Shown here one piece after another: positions 47,601-59,797 of a DNA stretch of 64,000 nucleotides; the first letter of the stretch is position 1; each line of letters opens with the position of its first letter. The notes under the pieces are model-generated. The model searched no databases and was not told where the DNA came from. It was given only the letters and a program-made list of their open reading frames with translations. The translations under genes were made by a program, and so were the position numbers. This stretch comes from Glossina fuscipes (Eukaryota; Arthropoda; Insecta; Diptera; Glossinidae). Where the stretch lies: contig NW_023998490.1 in the NCBI RefSeq assembly GCF_014805625.2, positions 2,489,519-2,553,518 on the forward strand, read 5' to 3'.

Positions 47601-48955
47601 TAAATTGTGCTTCTATATTCTTATGAATATTTCTACATTTATTGATTTTTTTTTTATTTTTTTTTTTTTTGCTGAAAACTACGAATTTATAAATATGTAA
47701 TTAAAAGTTATTTTTGTTGTCTTGTGATTGATTGTTTTATTTGTTTCCAATAAATTATTAATATATTTTCGCTAAATCTGATAACAATTTTACTTGTTTA
47801 TTATTCTGGTACAGTGATCGTCAAAGCGCATCGTGTGCAACAGCTCATTACTCTTAAAAATCTCCCCGACCATTACAAGACTTACCACTACAAAAGCGCG
47901 AGCAATAGCTTTGCGATATTAATCAAGTGTTTTTTGTTGAGGAGGAAGAAAGGTTGGGAGTTGCTGTCCTGAACATTTAGTAAACTACAAGTAAAATATG
48001 ATTTAATGAATTTTGATAAGTAAAAGATATTTATATTCAGCTTTAGCTGACTGGCTTTGCCTTAAACAAAAACAATAATAAAGCGAAACAAATGAAATAG
48101 CGATACTCCATAAGATTGCACTTTGTGTACAATATTGCAGAATCACCCGTAGAATATAAGAAAACATCATATCACTCAATATCTCTCGGGTAAGACACTC
48201 ATATGTGGGCAGATCCGTACAATTCCCGAATAGTACCAACCTTTAACCGACACATATCAAAATTTCATAACATTCCGACTGTTAGTTTACAAATAACAGT
48301 CGTTTTAGTGACAATACTCTTCTGGTAGCTTTAGATGACTTTCGCCGATCCTGTTCCCTCGCCCGTCTGCCATCTGTCTGAATCTGGAGTGCATCGCACA
48401 TCGCATAAAAGAATTTCTTTTACTTCGCTTAAACAGCGCAGCATGCCCTTTGGCCGAAGCTTACTCAAGCACAAAATGTGTTACACAAAATTGTAAATGC
48501 GGTGAATTCCAATTCCATTATTGTCAGCTATCTCCGGCAATTTAACATTACTGTCTTCTGCAGCTATTTCGCACACTTTTTCGATCTTTTCCGGAACAGT
48601 TCCCGAATTTGGGCAGCCAAGACGTTCCGCGTCATCGATGTTCATATGACTCTGTTTCAAATCAAAATTTCTATCGATTTTCTATTTCTTGTCAAAGCCT
48701 CAAGAGTAGCGTCACTAAAACAACTATAATATATGTGAAATGCTACTCGTTCAGTGATGTGCTACGTGGGACTTTTTAATCATTATAACTCTTTAGTTTA
48801 GCGGGTTACAACTAATAAGCGAAACACCAAATTTTTTTTGCTTTTGAGAGAGAGATTCTCTGTTTATGTTGCACTCTAGACCCTTTCTTTGACTGATCTG
48901 GGCCCATTTTCAATATCTCACTTTCAATATTTTTATGCGGGTTGAACTAAGTGGT

Positions 48956-49300
48956 TTTATGAGTCTAGGTGTACAGCATTAAGTTCTGCAGAGATATAGA
49001 GAGAGCGAGAGAGAGAGAAACAAGGCGCAATCTTTGGATCTCGTTTGATCCTTGTTCTTGATCCTGACAATACGTTAGATGCCTTAATTATTCCGAGGCA
49101 ATCATTCAATTTTTGCCGAGCTATTACAGATGTATGCGAACTAACATTGTCGCCATGGAAGACGATGCCTTTCCCGTTAATCAATTCTTAACTCTGGAAC
49201 TCAATAGCCTAATCGCTTTAATAGTTGACGGTAGAGATGCGAATCAAGAAGATGTTCAATCGTAGACTAACTTATGAGGCACGATTCCTTTTCAGTCCAC
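48956..49300 (-). pseudogene. Mariner transposase fragment, central catalytic part
   Basis: The minus-strand translation reads KGIVPHKLVYD, then STIKAIRLLSS, then ELINGKGIVFHGDNVSSHTS and ARQKL. Mariner transposases have the order WKGIIYYELL..LDRLK..ELI.RKGIVFHQDNARPHTS, so the order and content fit well. The Asp in FHGDN is the second catalytic residue. The reading frame is broken by stops upstream of ELING, and similarity fades after ARQKLND. No terminal repeats were found, so only the middle of the transposase is called. Confidence 0.75.
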
Positions 49301-50181
49301 TAAAGTCCAAAACTTCATAAGGGATTATCTTTTAGCAATCTATTGGCTATGACACTTCATAAGCCCTTTAGCATGGACACAGTTACCGAACATTACGTGA
49401 CTCTAAAGCCGTTTATTGAAAAAATGCCACGAAATATTTTCTTGACGTAATATACCAATGGAATGGATCACCGCTATCTCACGGAATCAAATGCTGTACA
49501 CAAACTAGCGAAACGTATCAAAAGACTAAAGGGCTAAAGTGTATAGCGCATCTTTCCAAACAACCTTGAGCCACGCATACATTTCTCTTATTGCGCTATA
49601 GCACTTATAACTGCTTGAATTGCAAACTATTTATATCAAAGGTTTTTGAAATAAGTTTATTTTATATGCCACATAAAAAAATGCGAAAAAATGTCTAAGG
49701 AAGTAGAAGTGAGATCTTAAATATTATCATTCATGCGATAAGTCCGTAAAAAGCATTAAAATGCCGCACAATGCCGCTTATAATTATATTAAATACATTT
49801 ATTTAATTAAACCGCTAACCACTATATTTTATTTAATATATTTGCATGCAAGTTTTTAATATTTCCCACCAGCAAGAATTCATATCAGAAAACACTACAC
49901 TACACTAGCCGCGAACGATACGTCTATGAAATATCTCTAAACTACTGTCAACGATACTCGAGCTGAGTGAACAACTGCAAGTAAAACGACATAAATAATA
50001 TAAATGCCAAAAATTTCAATAAATACGTAAACATAAGAGAAAAAGATATTAATCAACGTTTTTGTTTAATGATAACATTTGTTTTTTGCTTAGAACCCGA
50101 AGCGAAAACCCTCCAGCAATTGTTATGACCTTGCCAAACGTCTTTCATGTGATTAAAATTAATACAAATTAATTAAGAAGC

Positions 50182-50219
<38 letters not shown>

Positions 50220-50599
50220 CATAACATTTATATACACATATATAAGATGTTTTTGTCTTTCTCCTTCATCCGTTTGTCTTCTCTTCGTGCTGCGTATTGT
50301 TAGTTTTTCTAATGCATCCAATGCACTCTATTGTTCAAATATCTTAAGATATTATCGCACATTTTGTCAAATGTTTATATTAACTAAAATTTTAAAAAGT
50401 TGAGAGTAAGTGAGCATTAAATAAATTGTTTAACAAAAACCTTATCCCCTCTTTACATAGAACGTTCATTAGTTATTCGCGATGCTTACAAATTTGCAGA
50501 CGGGATCGTACGGTAGATGATATAATGCTATGATTAAAAGACAAGCTTTTCCATTTATACCTCGTACGCCTCTTGTAATAGGTTGTTATACACTACTCC
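49301..50599. other. AT-rich non-coding DNA
   Basis: No supported gene. It contains a (TA) microsatellite at 50184-50211. Confidence 0.55.
50184..50211. repeat. (TA)n microsatellite
   Basis: About thirteen uninterrupted TA units. Confidence 0.9.
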
Positions 50600-51660
50600 A
50601 CTCGTGGTAAAAGATCCATTAGGTTAGTGCGGGCGAGTGTACAATCTAAAAGGGCTTAAGACAGGTTTATTTTGCACTAAGCTTGTCTGCCCGTCTGTTG
50701 CCCGCCCATGCATAATTGTGTCCAAGCAAAAAATAGATCGCAATTACTGAGAGAAATTTTGATAAAGTCGATACACTGACGCGCCTTGGACCAAGGACGA
50801 ATCCTTAGATAGAACCAATTCTGCGACCGATTTCCATATAATCGCTTATTTTGAAAAAGTCGTTATCCGAAAAAGCCGGAAATTTTCAATCTCTGTACGT
50901 CGCGTTTTTAAACTGATATGTAAAATTTGGATCGAACGGACTAATTTTTGGAATCCTCTTCTCTATGAAAGTTTCTTTTTGTATCACCAAAAATATGTAA
51001 GAATGCTGCAGTCGGGGAAGGCTGAGCATTCCATACTCTACACCACTTCACTTAATTTTTTAATTAATTATACATTGTTGTTATGTAAATGCATAAACTT
51101 CATTGGAGATCTACATTTAGCAAACTTAGTTTGCTTAACAAAGATTTTATTATTTTCTAGCTCCTCCTCTCATAGGCTTTGTCGCCATAGAAGGGTTGTT
51201 GTCTTGCAGATCCCTATGTGATTTACTAAGGACAAATTTTCATCACAAAATATTAAAAAGTGAACCCGTTCACATTATTATTATGAACGAATTTTCACAA
51301 AGAAGTGTCGAAAATTAGGACTTTTTAGCATGTCAGCATTATTTTCCATAGAAACAATTATTTGGCATGGGGCTGTAAAAGTTGCCACATTCGATCCAAA
51401 GTTTGCATACCAATTTAGAAAGCCGATAGACGATTACTAACCAAATTTTTGTCGCGAAATCCGAAAAATTACAATATATAATCTTATAACGACTTATCAA
51501 AAACATGCGTCATACGAGAAAGAAATCCAATCCGAATTATTTTTTAATAGCGTTCGTCCTTCGGTTAAAACACATCAGTATACTGAATTTCATCAAAGTA
51601 TCTCGAAAATCGCTTGGCAGATAAGCTTGGATTGATTCTAAGTCGTCTCTTAATAAACGG
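50600..51660 (+). repeat. Dispersed repeat family A, long copy or two abutting copies
   Basis: The first part (50600-50960) contains the TTAAGACAGGTTTATTTTGC and CTTGGACCAAGGACGAATCC segments. A fresh head follows at 51013 (CGGGGAAGGCTGAGCATTCC, then ATACTCTACACCACTTCACT). Then come ACATTTAGCAAACTTAGTTT, the CACAAAATATTAAAAAGTGA block, TAGCGTTCGTCCTTCGGTTA, AATTTCATCAAAGTATCTCG and GGATTGATTCTAAGTCGTCT. The double head suggests one copy inserted beside another. Confidence 0.6.
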
Positions 51661-53559
51661 TAGGCCTCTCTCAAACTCTCTTGTACTTTGTAGACAAAAT
51701 ACAAGGGGGATCATAGAATCTTTAAAAAGAAAATTACATTTCTTAAATTTGGATTACGTTGGTTGCCACTGTAAGCACTTTCGGATGTCAGATTATTCAT
51801 GAAACTTATGTCTTTACTTGAGGACGTTATTATAATTTCTATGTATTATTATAAAAATGGAGGAATTTTTGTCTGGGTCGGCCTTGCCCGATTGTAATGT
51901 TTGCACCTAGTTTCTTCCCTTAAGTTGGCAACAACCTAACCGACATCTGTGTCAAACTAAATGCCAACATCGCTGTCGGGATGTAATGAGATGCGCTTAC
52001 CTATTTTCTTATAAACGAGAATTCGCACATTTCGAAAGTCATTCACATAGAAGGAATATTTTTAATATCGAGAATAAACAAAAGTTAAATGAAGCTAAAG
52101 CAGGCGAATAGATTGAAGCCATGTAATATGTGCTTGTGTCTTGTAATATTTGTTACAGACACAACCCTGTAGAAGGTGAAATTGTTGTTAACCTAGCTCA
52201 TTGAGAAATGAATGACGTTTAGAGGGGGATAGGAGAAAAGAAAAAAAGAAACTGCAACGAATTTCGGGATTTTTCATTGCATGGTCGGAAGGCAGCCAAA
52301 GGTAGGTTAAGGTGTAGAATTGGCCGCGAAGTTAGGATTTGTCCGTTCGGTAAGTAGCTTTCGCCTATCCGTCTATTCATATAAAAAATAAAGTGTGTGC
52401 ATTTCTTTTAGGTGTAACCGCCGGCGGATTGTCCGAAAAAGCCAAAAATTTAAAATGCCGCCATATTTCTCAAACTAGCTGGCTGAACATTGGCGCGGCA
52501 ATGACGCGGTCTCTACAGATCTCTCTACGATCCGCTTTAAGTGACACTCTAAAGTAGCCCTAAAAAATAATCAAGACCGAAGTTCTATAGTTGAAGAGAT
52601 CTTGAGGACAGACAAACAACCAGTTAAGCTAAATTTACGTCGAAACACTCTTTAAGACTCTCATGATTAATAGTTGCACGCAAACGGCACAGAACGCTAA
52701 GGTAATGTTCTCTGACAGAATACGATGAATAAATAAAAGATACACTAATAAAATGTAATGATGATGAAAAATGAACGCACCAAAGTTTAAAAAATTGTTC
52801 ATAATTATAAAAAATATATAAAAAATTGTAATCATTTTATACGATAACGAAATCAATTTGTATTATAGGCCATTCTAAGCCTACTAAGTAATGGTTTACA
52901 AGGATTTATGTTTTCAGCGCGACCTAAAGCCGTTATCTGACAAAATAGTTTAACGCTATTATTGCCGTTTCACATGCTTGTTAAACGTTTGATTGATTGA
53001 TGTGAATGGATAGTTTTTTTTTTTTTTAATGACATCAGATACTTTTCAAGCATTTTGCAATCGAAGTCTGTAGTGTGCTTGCATTCAAGCGTTGTTTTTG
53101 CCTTCTTTTTGCTTTTGCAAAACCAAAAGCAATGATTTCTAAGTGAAACCTTATTTTCCAAATTTTGACGTTGATTAACAGCGAAATGTTAAACGATATA
53201 TTTTTCAAATTCAATATTTTCTAATCTCTTTTGACACTTTTTATGTTAATATATATGTGACAACTTTTACCCACAATAGCATGATTTTGATTTATGTATA
53301 TGATCTTATACATTATAATTTTATTACTCTGACTTTTCCATGTGTGTGGTATTTGCGAAACATTTGGGATCAAATAAAGTTGCCTAAATCGTTTACTATG
53401 TAAGTCAACAATATGCACGAAGGAAGAGACAAATTATTTTCGTGCTCCTTTTCCTCCTCTTTATAAAAATAATAAAAAAAAAATAAAAAAATATTTTGAA
53501 AACATTAAACTGGTTGATATTACATTTACGTTATAGGAAAAAAGAAAAAGAACAAGAAA
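51661..53559. other. Non-coding DNA with small repeat-like pieces
   Basis: No supported gene. GGTCGGCCTTGCCCGATT at 51879 resembles a family A head. The segment near 52.32-52.45 kb has CCGTTCGGTAAG and TTTAGGTGTAACCGCC pieces of uncertain origin. Confidence 0.45.
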
Positions 53560-54620
53560 TAAACAAGTAAAAATATTATAGTCGGCCAAGACTGACCCTA
53601 AGATATTCCTACACCACATAGGCTTATATAATCATTCGTTCAGTTCCCCACCACTTTGGTTTCCGTAAAGCCATGAAAAAATCGCGGCTAAGTGTATAGC
53701 GTCACCAAAATAACCGCGACTTGTAAAGTAATGATCAGATTGTTATACAAAATTTGAAATATTTTGTTTGAATGGTTGGTACTATCTAGAAATCATATGG
53801 TTTTGCCAATAATTGTCCTCTATCTGCATGCCATCCTACAAAGTTGCTGAGTGATGTGTTATTTTATTTTATTTTCATAACAAAACTTATGTGGACTGGG
53901 GTCTAATAAATTGTGATGGGCTAGTCCAAAGTCGGTGCAGCTAATTATTGTAACAAATTTTTCTTATGGATTGATGCTCATCGCAAAATATTAAAAATCA
54001 AACCTTTTTGCTCTATAAATATCTATTTTTCACGAGGACTCTTATAGGGGCTAGTGTTCAAAAAAACAAGCTCATTGCCTACAATTAATTCCTAGTTAAA
54101 CTATTATTATGGACCAATTTCGACCATGAAATAATGAAAATAAGATTCCTTTACCCTCACGGCGGTTTAGTTTTCGCAAAAACTGATATATGGGAGGGAG
54201 TTCACAAAATGGCCCAATGGAATCCAAACTTTCCATTTAGATTGCCGGAATGCCTTCCTAAGTCAATATTTGTTGAGGAATTTTAAAAATTGTAATCGGT
54301 TTTCATATAGTGGCTTTTTCAAATTGAGGCATTTTGCGCGCTGTGGACGAAAAAGGATATAATTCAATCCATTTTGAATAGGATTCGTTCTTGGGCCAAA
54401 AACAGCAAAGCACGAGAGTGCAGGAAACATCCCAAAAATTAGAATGTATAGGCAGATATCCGATGGACGGACGGATAGAATTTTCAGAAAATGATTCTGA
54501 ATCCCTGGGTGTAATAAAATGTGGATCTGTCTTAAATCCTACCGGGCGTTACATAAATCCATACCACATGTGCTGTAGAATATATATAACAAGGATACAA
54601 GTATATGCCCAAGCAGGGAT
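53560..54620 (+). repeat. Dispersed repeat family A, nearly full-length copy
   Basis: The head is ACAAGTAAAAATATTATAGT, then CGGCCAAGACTGACC and ATTCCTACACCACATAGGCT. The middle has CATCGCAAAATATTAAAAAT and a GGACCAATTTCGACCATGAA block. The 3' part has ATTCGTTCTTGGGCCAAAAA, GATATCCGATGGACGG, AAAATGATTCTGAATCCCTG and ATCCTACCGGGCGTTACATA. This gives the best view of family length: about 1.0-1.1 kb. The 90-codon frame at 54391-54663 lies inside it and is not called. Confidence 0.65.
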
Positions 54621-57600
54621 AGTAAAACTAATTTGTACTTTTTTACGAATGAGAAACAATTAACAATAATCGACAATTGGTTGAAACATTTCACTTAACG
54701 TTTAGTTTACGAAGTAACGGCTAATCCTAACAATAAGTCTTAACTTGGATTAATGTAGATTAAGGCTTTGAAGTTAAAAGTAACTACCAATCTATCAAAA
54801 TAGATGCACCTGCATGAATTCAACTTGAAATATGTTTGCGATAGAAATATTAAAAAGCTTAGGCTGGTAGTGCTATTTAGCGCACCTATCGTCGTATTAG
54901 AAACCTAATTACCTGAACAGAGAGGGCTTTGTGAAGAATCGATAAGAAGATTCTTACACGTAATCCGAGCAGGTTTAAACAATTTATGTGCAGGTAGCTT
55001 GTTAGGGTCATCATTTCTAATGTCACATGAACTAAGCAAGTCCATCGATCTAATACTTTCGTTAGTTGGATGATTTATTTAACGTAACTTTTCTCTTGTG
55101 TAAAAAAGGGAAGACCAATAAACTGAAATCTATCTTCGTACGGTAGAAGTCAACGTAAGGGCCCCCTTTTTAAACCTCGAAGCGTAAACTAGATATTTTG
55201 CTTACGAAAGAATTCAATCATGTTTATGTACACCTGGTAGACTACAAAGCAAGCAATGCATGCCGACCCACGTGCAGTGTTTTGGACGCGCAAGTATTTT
55301 TGAAAGCTTTTGCAAATTTTCTTATGAAACCTAAAAGCTCCATAGCATTGACAGCAACTTGTTGAGTATGTTTACTCAAACTTAGTTTCGAATCAAATCC
55401 TACATCAAAGTCGAAGATAAATAGAATGTTTTCGACGTTGCACTTATTATAGGTATGGAGTAGTCGGTGCCTTTAAAATGAAACTCTTTTGCATTTTCTA
55501 AGATTTTCTAATCCATATACAATTTATGTTACTTCAATCATCTAATGCTAACACATTTTGATTTAGTAGAATAAAAGAGAACAACTTTACATCGTCATAC
55601 ATAGTGAACTTTAACTTTCAACTTTAATTTTATTTATTTATCCTTGTTTTGAGTTTCCCGTTTTAGTTTTTAAATCACTTTACCTCTCTTTTAATAGAAG
55701 AGAGTCTACTAAGTGCTTCTGAATGTTGTATATATCCGTACAAAGTTAATATAAAAGACAAATGATTTATTATATGGGAAGTCAAAAGTTCGTTTGAAAA
55801 TGCAGGCTTGTTAGGTTGCCTCCCAGGATTTAAAAAATATTTATGAATGCTTTGGTCAGATTCTAATTCGATAGATACTATAAGTGTATTGTAACGTATC
55901 CATAACAACAGATGGCCGGGTCTTTTCTTGCATCTAAAATGAGAATGAGATGTGTGTCATATCTTGCCTCTTTGTCTCTCTCCAAATTTTGCGATTTTAA
56001 GACGTCCATTAAGAAAGGCCTCTGACCGCATAGAAACAATGCCATTTGATTAAAAAAAAAAAAAAAAAAACATCTTTCTTCGCCGCCCCAGACTCTTTCG
56101 GTGTCGTCTTTGAAATTATAATTTGAAGTAGAATAAACACTTTGACTTGGCAGTGATGATCAACAGCATATTTTCTGCAAGTGTAATGATATACGTAAAT
56201 CACATTATGAAACGCGTTTTCTCTGTCAATCTTCTTGAATGCTTGGTAATAAAAGGGTCGGTCACAAGAAACCGAGATGTCACAAATCAATTCTAAAGAC
56301 TTCTTCTTGTATGATGGATGACTTACTTCAGTCGTCATTAGTCATCGTAGGTTTGCTAAGTAAGTTCGCGTAATAATCGGTGTTTTTTTTTTTTTCTTAC
56401 AAAACTTGTACAAAATGTAGTTTGAAATTTTTCAAGAATTTTATTTTTATCTTTAAGATTTTCCACATATATATATATATGCATTGCAATATATTGTTGA
56501 ACGTACAAAAAAAAAAAAAAAAGAAAAGGAAAACAACAAATGATTGCATTTTGCGGTTTGTTTTCGGAAAAGGAAAAAGCTTAATATTATTTTGAAAAAT
56601 GTTAACAATTTAATAAAGCGGTTAATAAATGTTACAATGACTTTGAAATGAAGGAAAAAAAGTGATTCCCAAACTTTTGGGGTTTTTCCAAAATTAAAAT
56701 AAAATACGCAAAGAGGAAACATTCAATCCCATGCCACAAAAGACTTTTTAAAGACTTTTTTAAACTTTATGGCGAATCAATTTAAAAATTTATAAAAAAA
56801 AAAACAAAAAAATCCAGTAAGCAATCATCAATTCATTGTGAAAGGTCATGGTGAAGTTGCCTGGAAAACGAAAGTAATTTGTAAATATTCAATGTGTTTG
56901 TTTGTTGGTCTGTCTATATACCATATGCGGATGGATGGGTATATGAACATATGAATGATGATGCAGCTGTGGCCATAAAACTTTTGATTTTTTTGTTTTT
57001 GTTTCTTTCTTCCGAAAAACCGGTTTTCTTTTCAGTGACTTTAACATACATTATGAAATTCCAACAGCCTTTCAGTGTTTCCCATGAAAGAAGAGACAAA
57101 AAAAAAAAAAAACAAAAGAAGTAGCCATGCCTCAAATACACTCAACATTATATAAACTTAGCTCTTGCAACATGAACAACACATTTTTGTGTCGGTCAAT
57201 TTTATTGTTGTTTTTGTTTTATATAGAGTTTTATAAGCAGATTATGCTGCTAATGATGATTTCACCAGGTTTGACAGCAGACTTAAAGAAGAAGAAAACT
57301 TGTTTTCTTACTACACTTTATAAAAGGGCTGTATTGACCGTTCGGGTAATAAATTATGTTTGGTCTTTCTGTGCCTTCTTCTTCTTCTTCTAGCCTTAGC
57401 AGTTTGTTGATATGGCCATAAAAATAAACTTAGTTTTCTTCGTCTTCTTCCTTTTTTTTTTTTGCCACAGTGACCTACTTTGTCTGAGAGTAAAACAAAA
57501 CGATCAGAAAGAGAAATAATTGAAAAAAAAAAAAAAACAAGACGTAACATAACTGGATTCGAAGGGTTTTTGTGGTGCTCTTACATAATCATTTTAATTT

Positions 57601-57954
57601 ACTAAAGGATTGCGGCGACAGAAAGAAAATACAAGAAATAGTCGGCTTATCTCGTAAGGGATTGATGCTCCAAGTGTAAGAAAGAAATTCTTAAATAATT
57701 ACAAATGTCAGAATTCACAAAGTTGCTAAGTAAGCAAAGCGGCTTAGAAGACGGATCTTTGTAATCAAAGCTCGACAAAGAAACTTACTTATGAAAAATC
57801 CCCATTTCATAATGAGTTCCATCACAAGGGATTAAATATTTAACTGTTTTTCCACACGAAGGCCTACTTCTCATGGAAACGCTTATTACGGAGGGCGTCC
57901 AACACATTTGCTGATCCAGTCTATTTTCAATTGAGTTAAACAAAGTACATTTCA
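54621..57954. other. AT-rich non-coding DNA
   Basis: No supported gene. 55705-55745 carries a weak version of the repeat A terminal phrase (GTGCTTCTGAATGTTGTATA). Homopolymer tracts lie near 56053, 56509 and 57098. Confidence 0.5.
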
Positions 57955-58160
57955 AAAATTGCGATCTGTCAGTTGGACACAAACATATATGGACAGAGAT
58001 CAAATGGACAGACGAATCGAGAGACTTGTGGGAAAATAGGTTCACAGACAGGTGGATACACAGGCGGATAGACACACAAACACTTAGGGAGATACACGCA
58101 CAGACGAATGGACAGACGGGCGAGCTACTAGACAGATAGATGGACAAGTGGTTACGATGA
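57955..58160. repeat. Degenerate GGACAGACGA-type repeat
   Basis: GGACAGA, GGACAGACGA, ACAGACAGGTGGATA, GGCGGATAGACA and ATGGACAGACGGGCG steps recur irregularly over about 180 bp. The overlapping 120-codon minus-strand frame is rich in serine, cysteine and valine because of this. The same GACAGACGGA texture occurs inside 3' portions of family A. Confidence 0.6.
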
Positions 58161-58589
58161 AGAAGAACGAACGGAGGAAAACTTAAAGAAGGGAATTGTT
58201 TCCTAACACAAGATTTGACTGATCATGACAATTGTACGAATTATGTCTGCCGCTCCAAGCTACAAGCGGATAAGGCGTTCGATCTCTTCCAAAGCATGAA
58301 GGATGACGCGTAGTATATATCTAAGCAATACGCTTTGCGGTTCTCTGAATGTAGAAATCACGCTATGTAATATGCTAGCGGCTATGCGAATAGACAAGAA
58401 GAGTTGAAAGAAATGTAGTAGTTGTTTGCATGACATGCTTCAGTATAAAGCCACCAGAAGACGAGATTCGTACCTCTAATGCCATACGACGACGGGGGAG
58501 ATAGAATGATATAGCAAAGACCAACGATCCACAAGGGTCCATCTCGAGGTAAAGTAAAAACGGTTCACTAGTTGGCAGTGTGCTGCCAC

Positions 58590-58745
58590 CCCGTCCAAAA
58601 AAGAAAGAGAGACGGACAGACAGGTGGACGCACAAACATTAATCTATCTGAATGTGATTTTGAATGGGTTAGCATAATAAAAGATGTGCCTTTCTTAAGT
58701 CCTTCTAGGTGTTACACATAAATTCACACAAGAAACACTTGTAAT
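58590..58745 (+). repeat. Dispersed repeat family A, 3' end
   Basis: GAGACGGACAGACAGGTGGA, then TGTGATTTTGAATGGGTTAG, then TTCTTAAGTCCTTCTAGGTG and TTACACATAAATTCACAC. This matches the ends at 34.8, 43.5 and 54.5 kb in order. Confidence 0.6.
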
Positions 58746-59555
58746 TATTTGAAGTATTTGCTTTTACACGGTCGTTGCAAAAAAATGGGAAGTAAAGTAT
58801 TTATGCACATAAAAAAATAAACTTTGTTCCGTTGATAGTAGAATTAATTTTCGTTAATTATCTTCTAAAAATTAAGAACGCGTTATAAATACATCATAAA
58901 AATTTGCCCCAGAACAAGTTTATACGTCATTATGGCTTCCTATGATAGAACTTCCACTTATACATCCTTAATTGATTTGTCCTTGAGTTTACAGTTTATT
59001 TAACTTGAGCAGCATATTGATTCTGATTTTGATTAGAAATAAGCTAAATAAACTATTAAATTATTGGCCAGGTTTGTATATGTAAAGAAACGAAACGAAG
59101 TGAAAGGCAACGAACAATAGCCCTGAATAACTAACCTTTTTTTTACGATTAGTGCACAGCTTAACACAGTTTTTACACATAAACACTTTAAGATAAGTTT
59201 ATCAAACTACCCACCCATCCACACTCTTTCGATCGTATTTTTATCACTTGCATTTAAGCAGTAGCGTAACGTTGCTAAACGTTTACAGTAATCGCCTAAC
59301 CGATGGCAACAGAATTGATTGACAGAAAATGTTTAATCGACTTTGTTCACTTTATTCGCAATACTGGCAGCATTATTAGTACTGTGCGTGAACTATAAAT
59401 GTAATTTGCATATAATATTTTTTCTCTATTTCTATAAAATAAGTTGCAATCGGACAAAGGCGATTATTGACGATTCTACATCAACTTGCCTAACGCAATT
59501 AATGTCATACGAACAGATGTTCGTGGGGATGGACCAGTATGGTGTAAATATAGTT
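58746..59555. other. Non-coding DNA
   Basis: No supported gene or repeat. Confidence 0.5.
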
Positions 59556-59797
59556 GAGTAGTAGTACTAGTAGTAGGATACAGTAGTAGTACTAAATAGT
59601 GAATAGTAACAGTAGCAGTAGCATTAACGTTAGCAGTGATAGTAATTGTAGGCGGTAATTAGTAGCAGTAGCAGTAGTGAGTAATAGTGAGCAATAGTAG
59701 TAGTAAATAGTAAGTAATAAATAAGCGGCAATAACAGTAGTGGTAGCAAGTTGTAAGGGGTCAGTAGCAATGATAGTAGTAGTAGTAGTAGTAGTAA
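59556..59797. repeat. Degenerate (TAG)n trinucleotide array, about 240 bp
   Basis: AGTAGT/CAGTAG/AATAGT triplets fill the segment. There is a perfect run of TAG units at 59774-59796 and scattered interruptions elsewhere. One frame is a series of TAG/TAA stops, so it cannot be translated in that frame. Confidence 0.9.

Larger units (their letters stand above)
43546..48955. other. AT-rich, microsatellite-rich non-coding DNA
   Basis: No secure gene in about 5.4 kb. It contains a 31-base T tract, two TG microsatellites, TA-rich DNA near 45570-45584 and T-rich tracts. Two weak exon-like minus-strand stretches (about 46.0 and 46.6-46.8 kb) are listed as findings. A family A-like head remnant (ATTCAGCTTTAGCTGACTGG) is at 48036. 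Confidence 0.5.

Noticed and set aside
57785..58147. 120-codon minus-strand frame rich in Ser, Cys and Val
   Set aside because: It is a translation of the degenerate GGACAGACGA repeat.
58240..58640. Possible coding fragment on the minus strand (RRRMALEVRISSSGGF)
   Set aside because: Readable for about 60 residues but no family recognised and no supporting signal. It sits between pieces of dispersed repeat.
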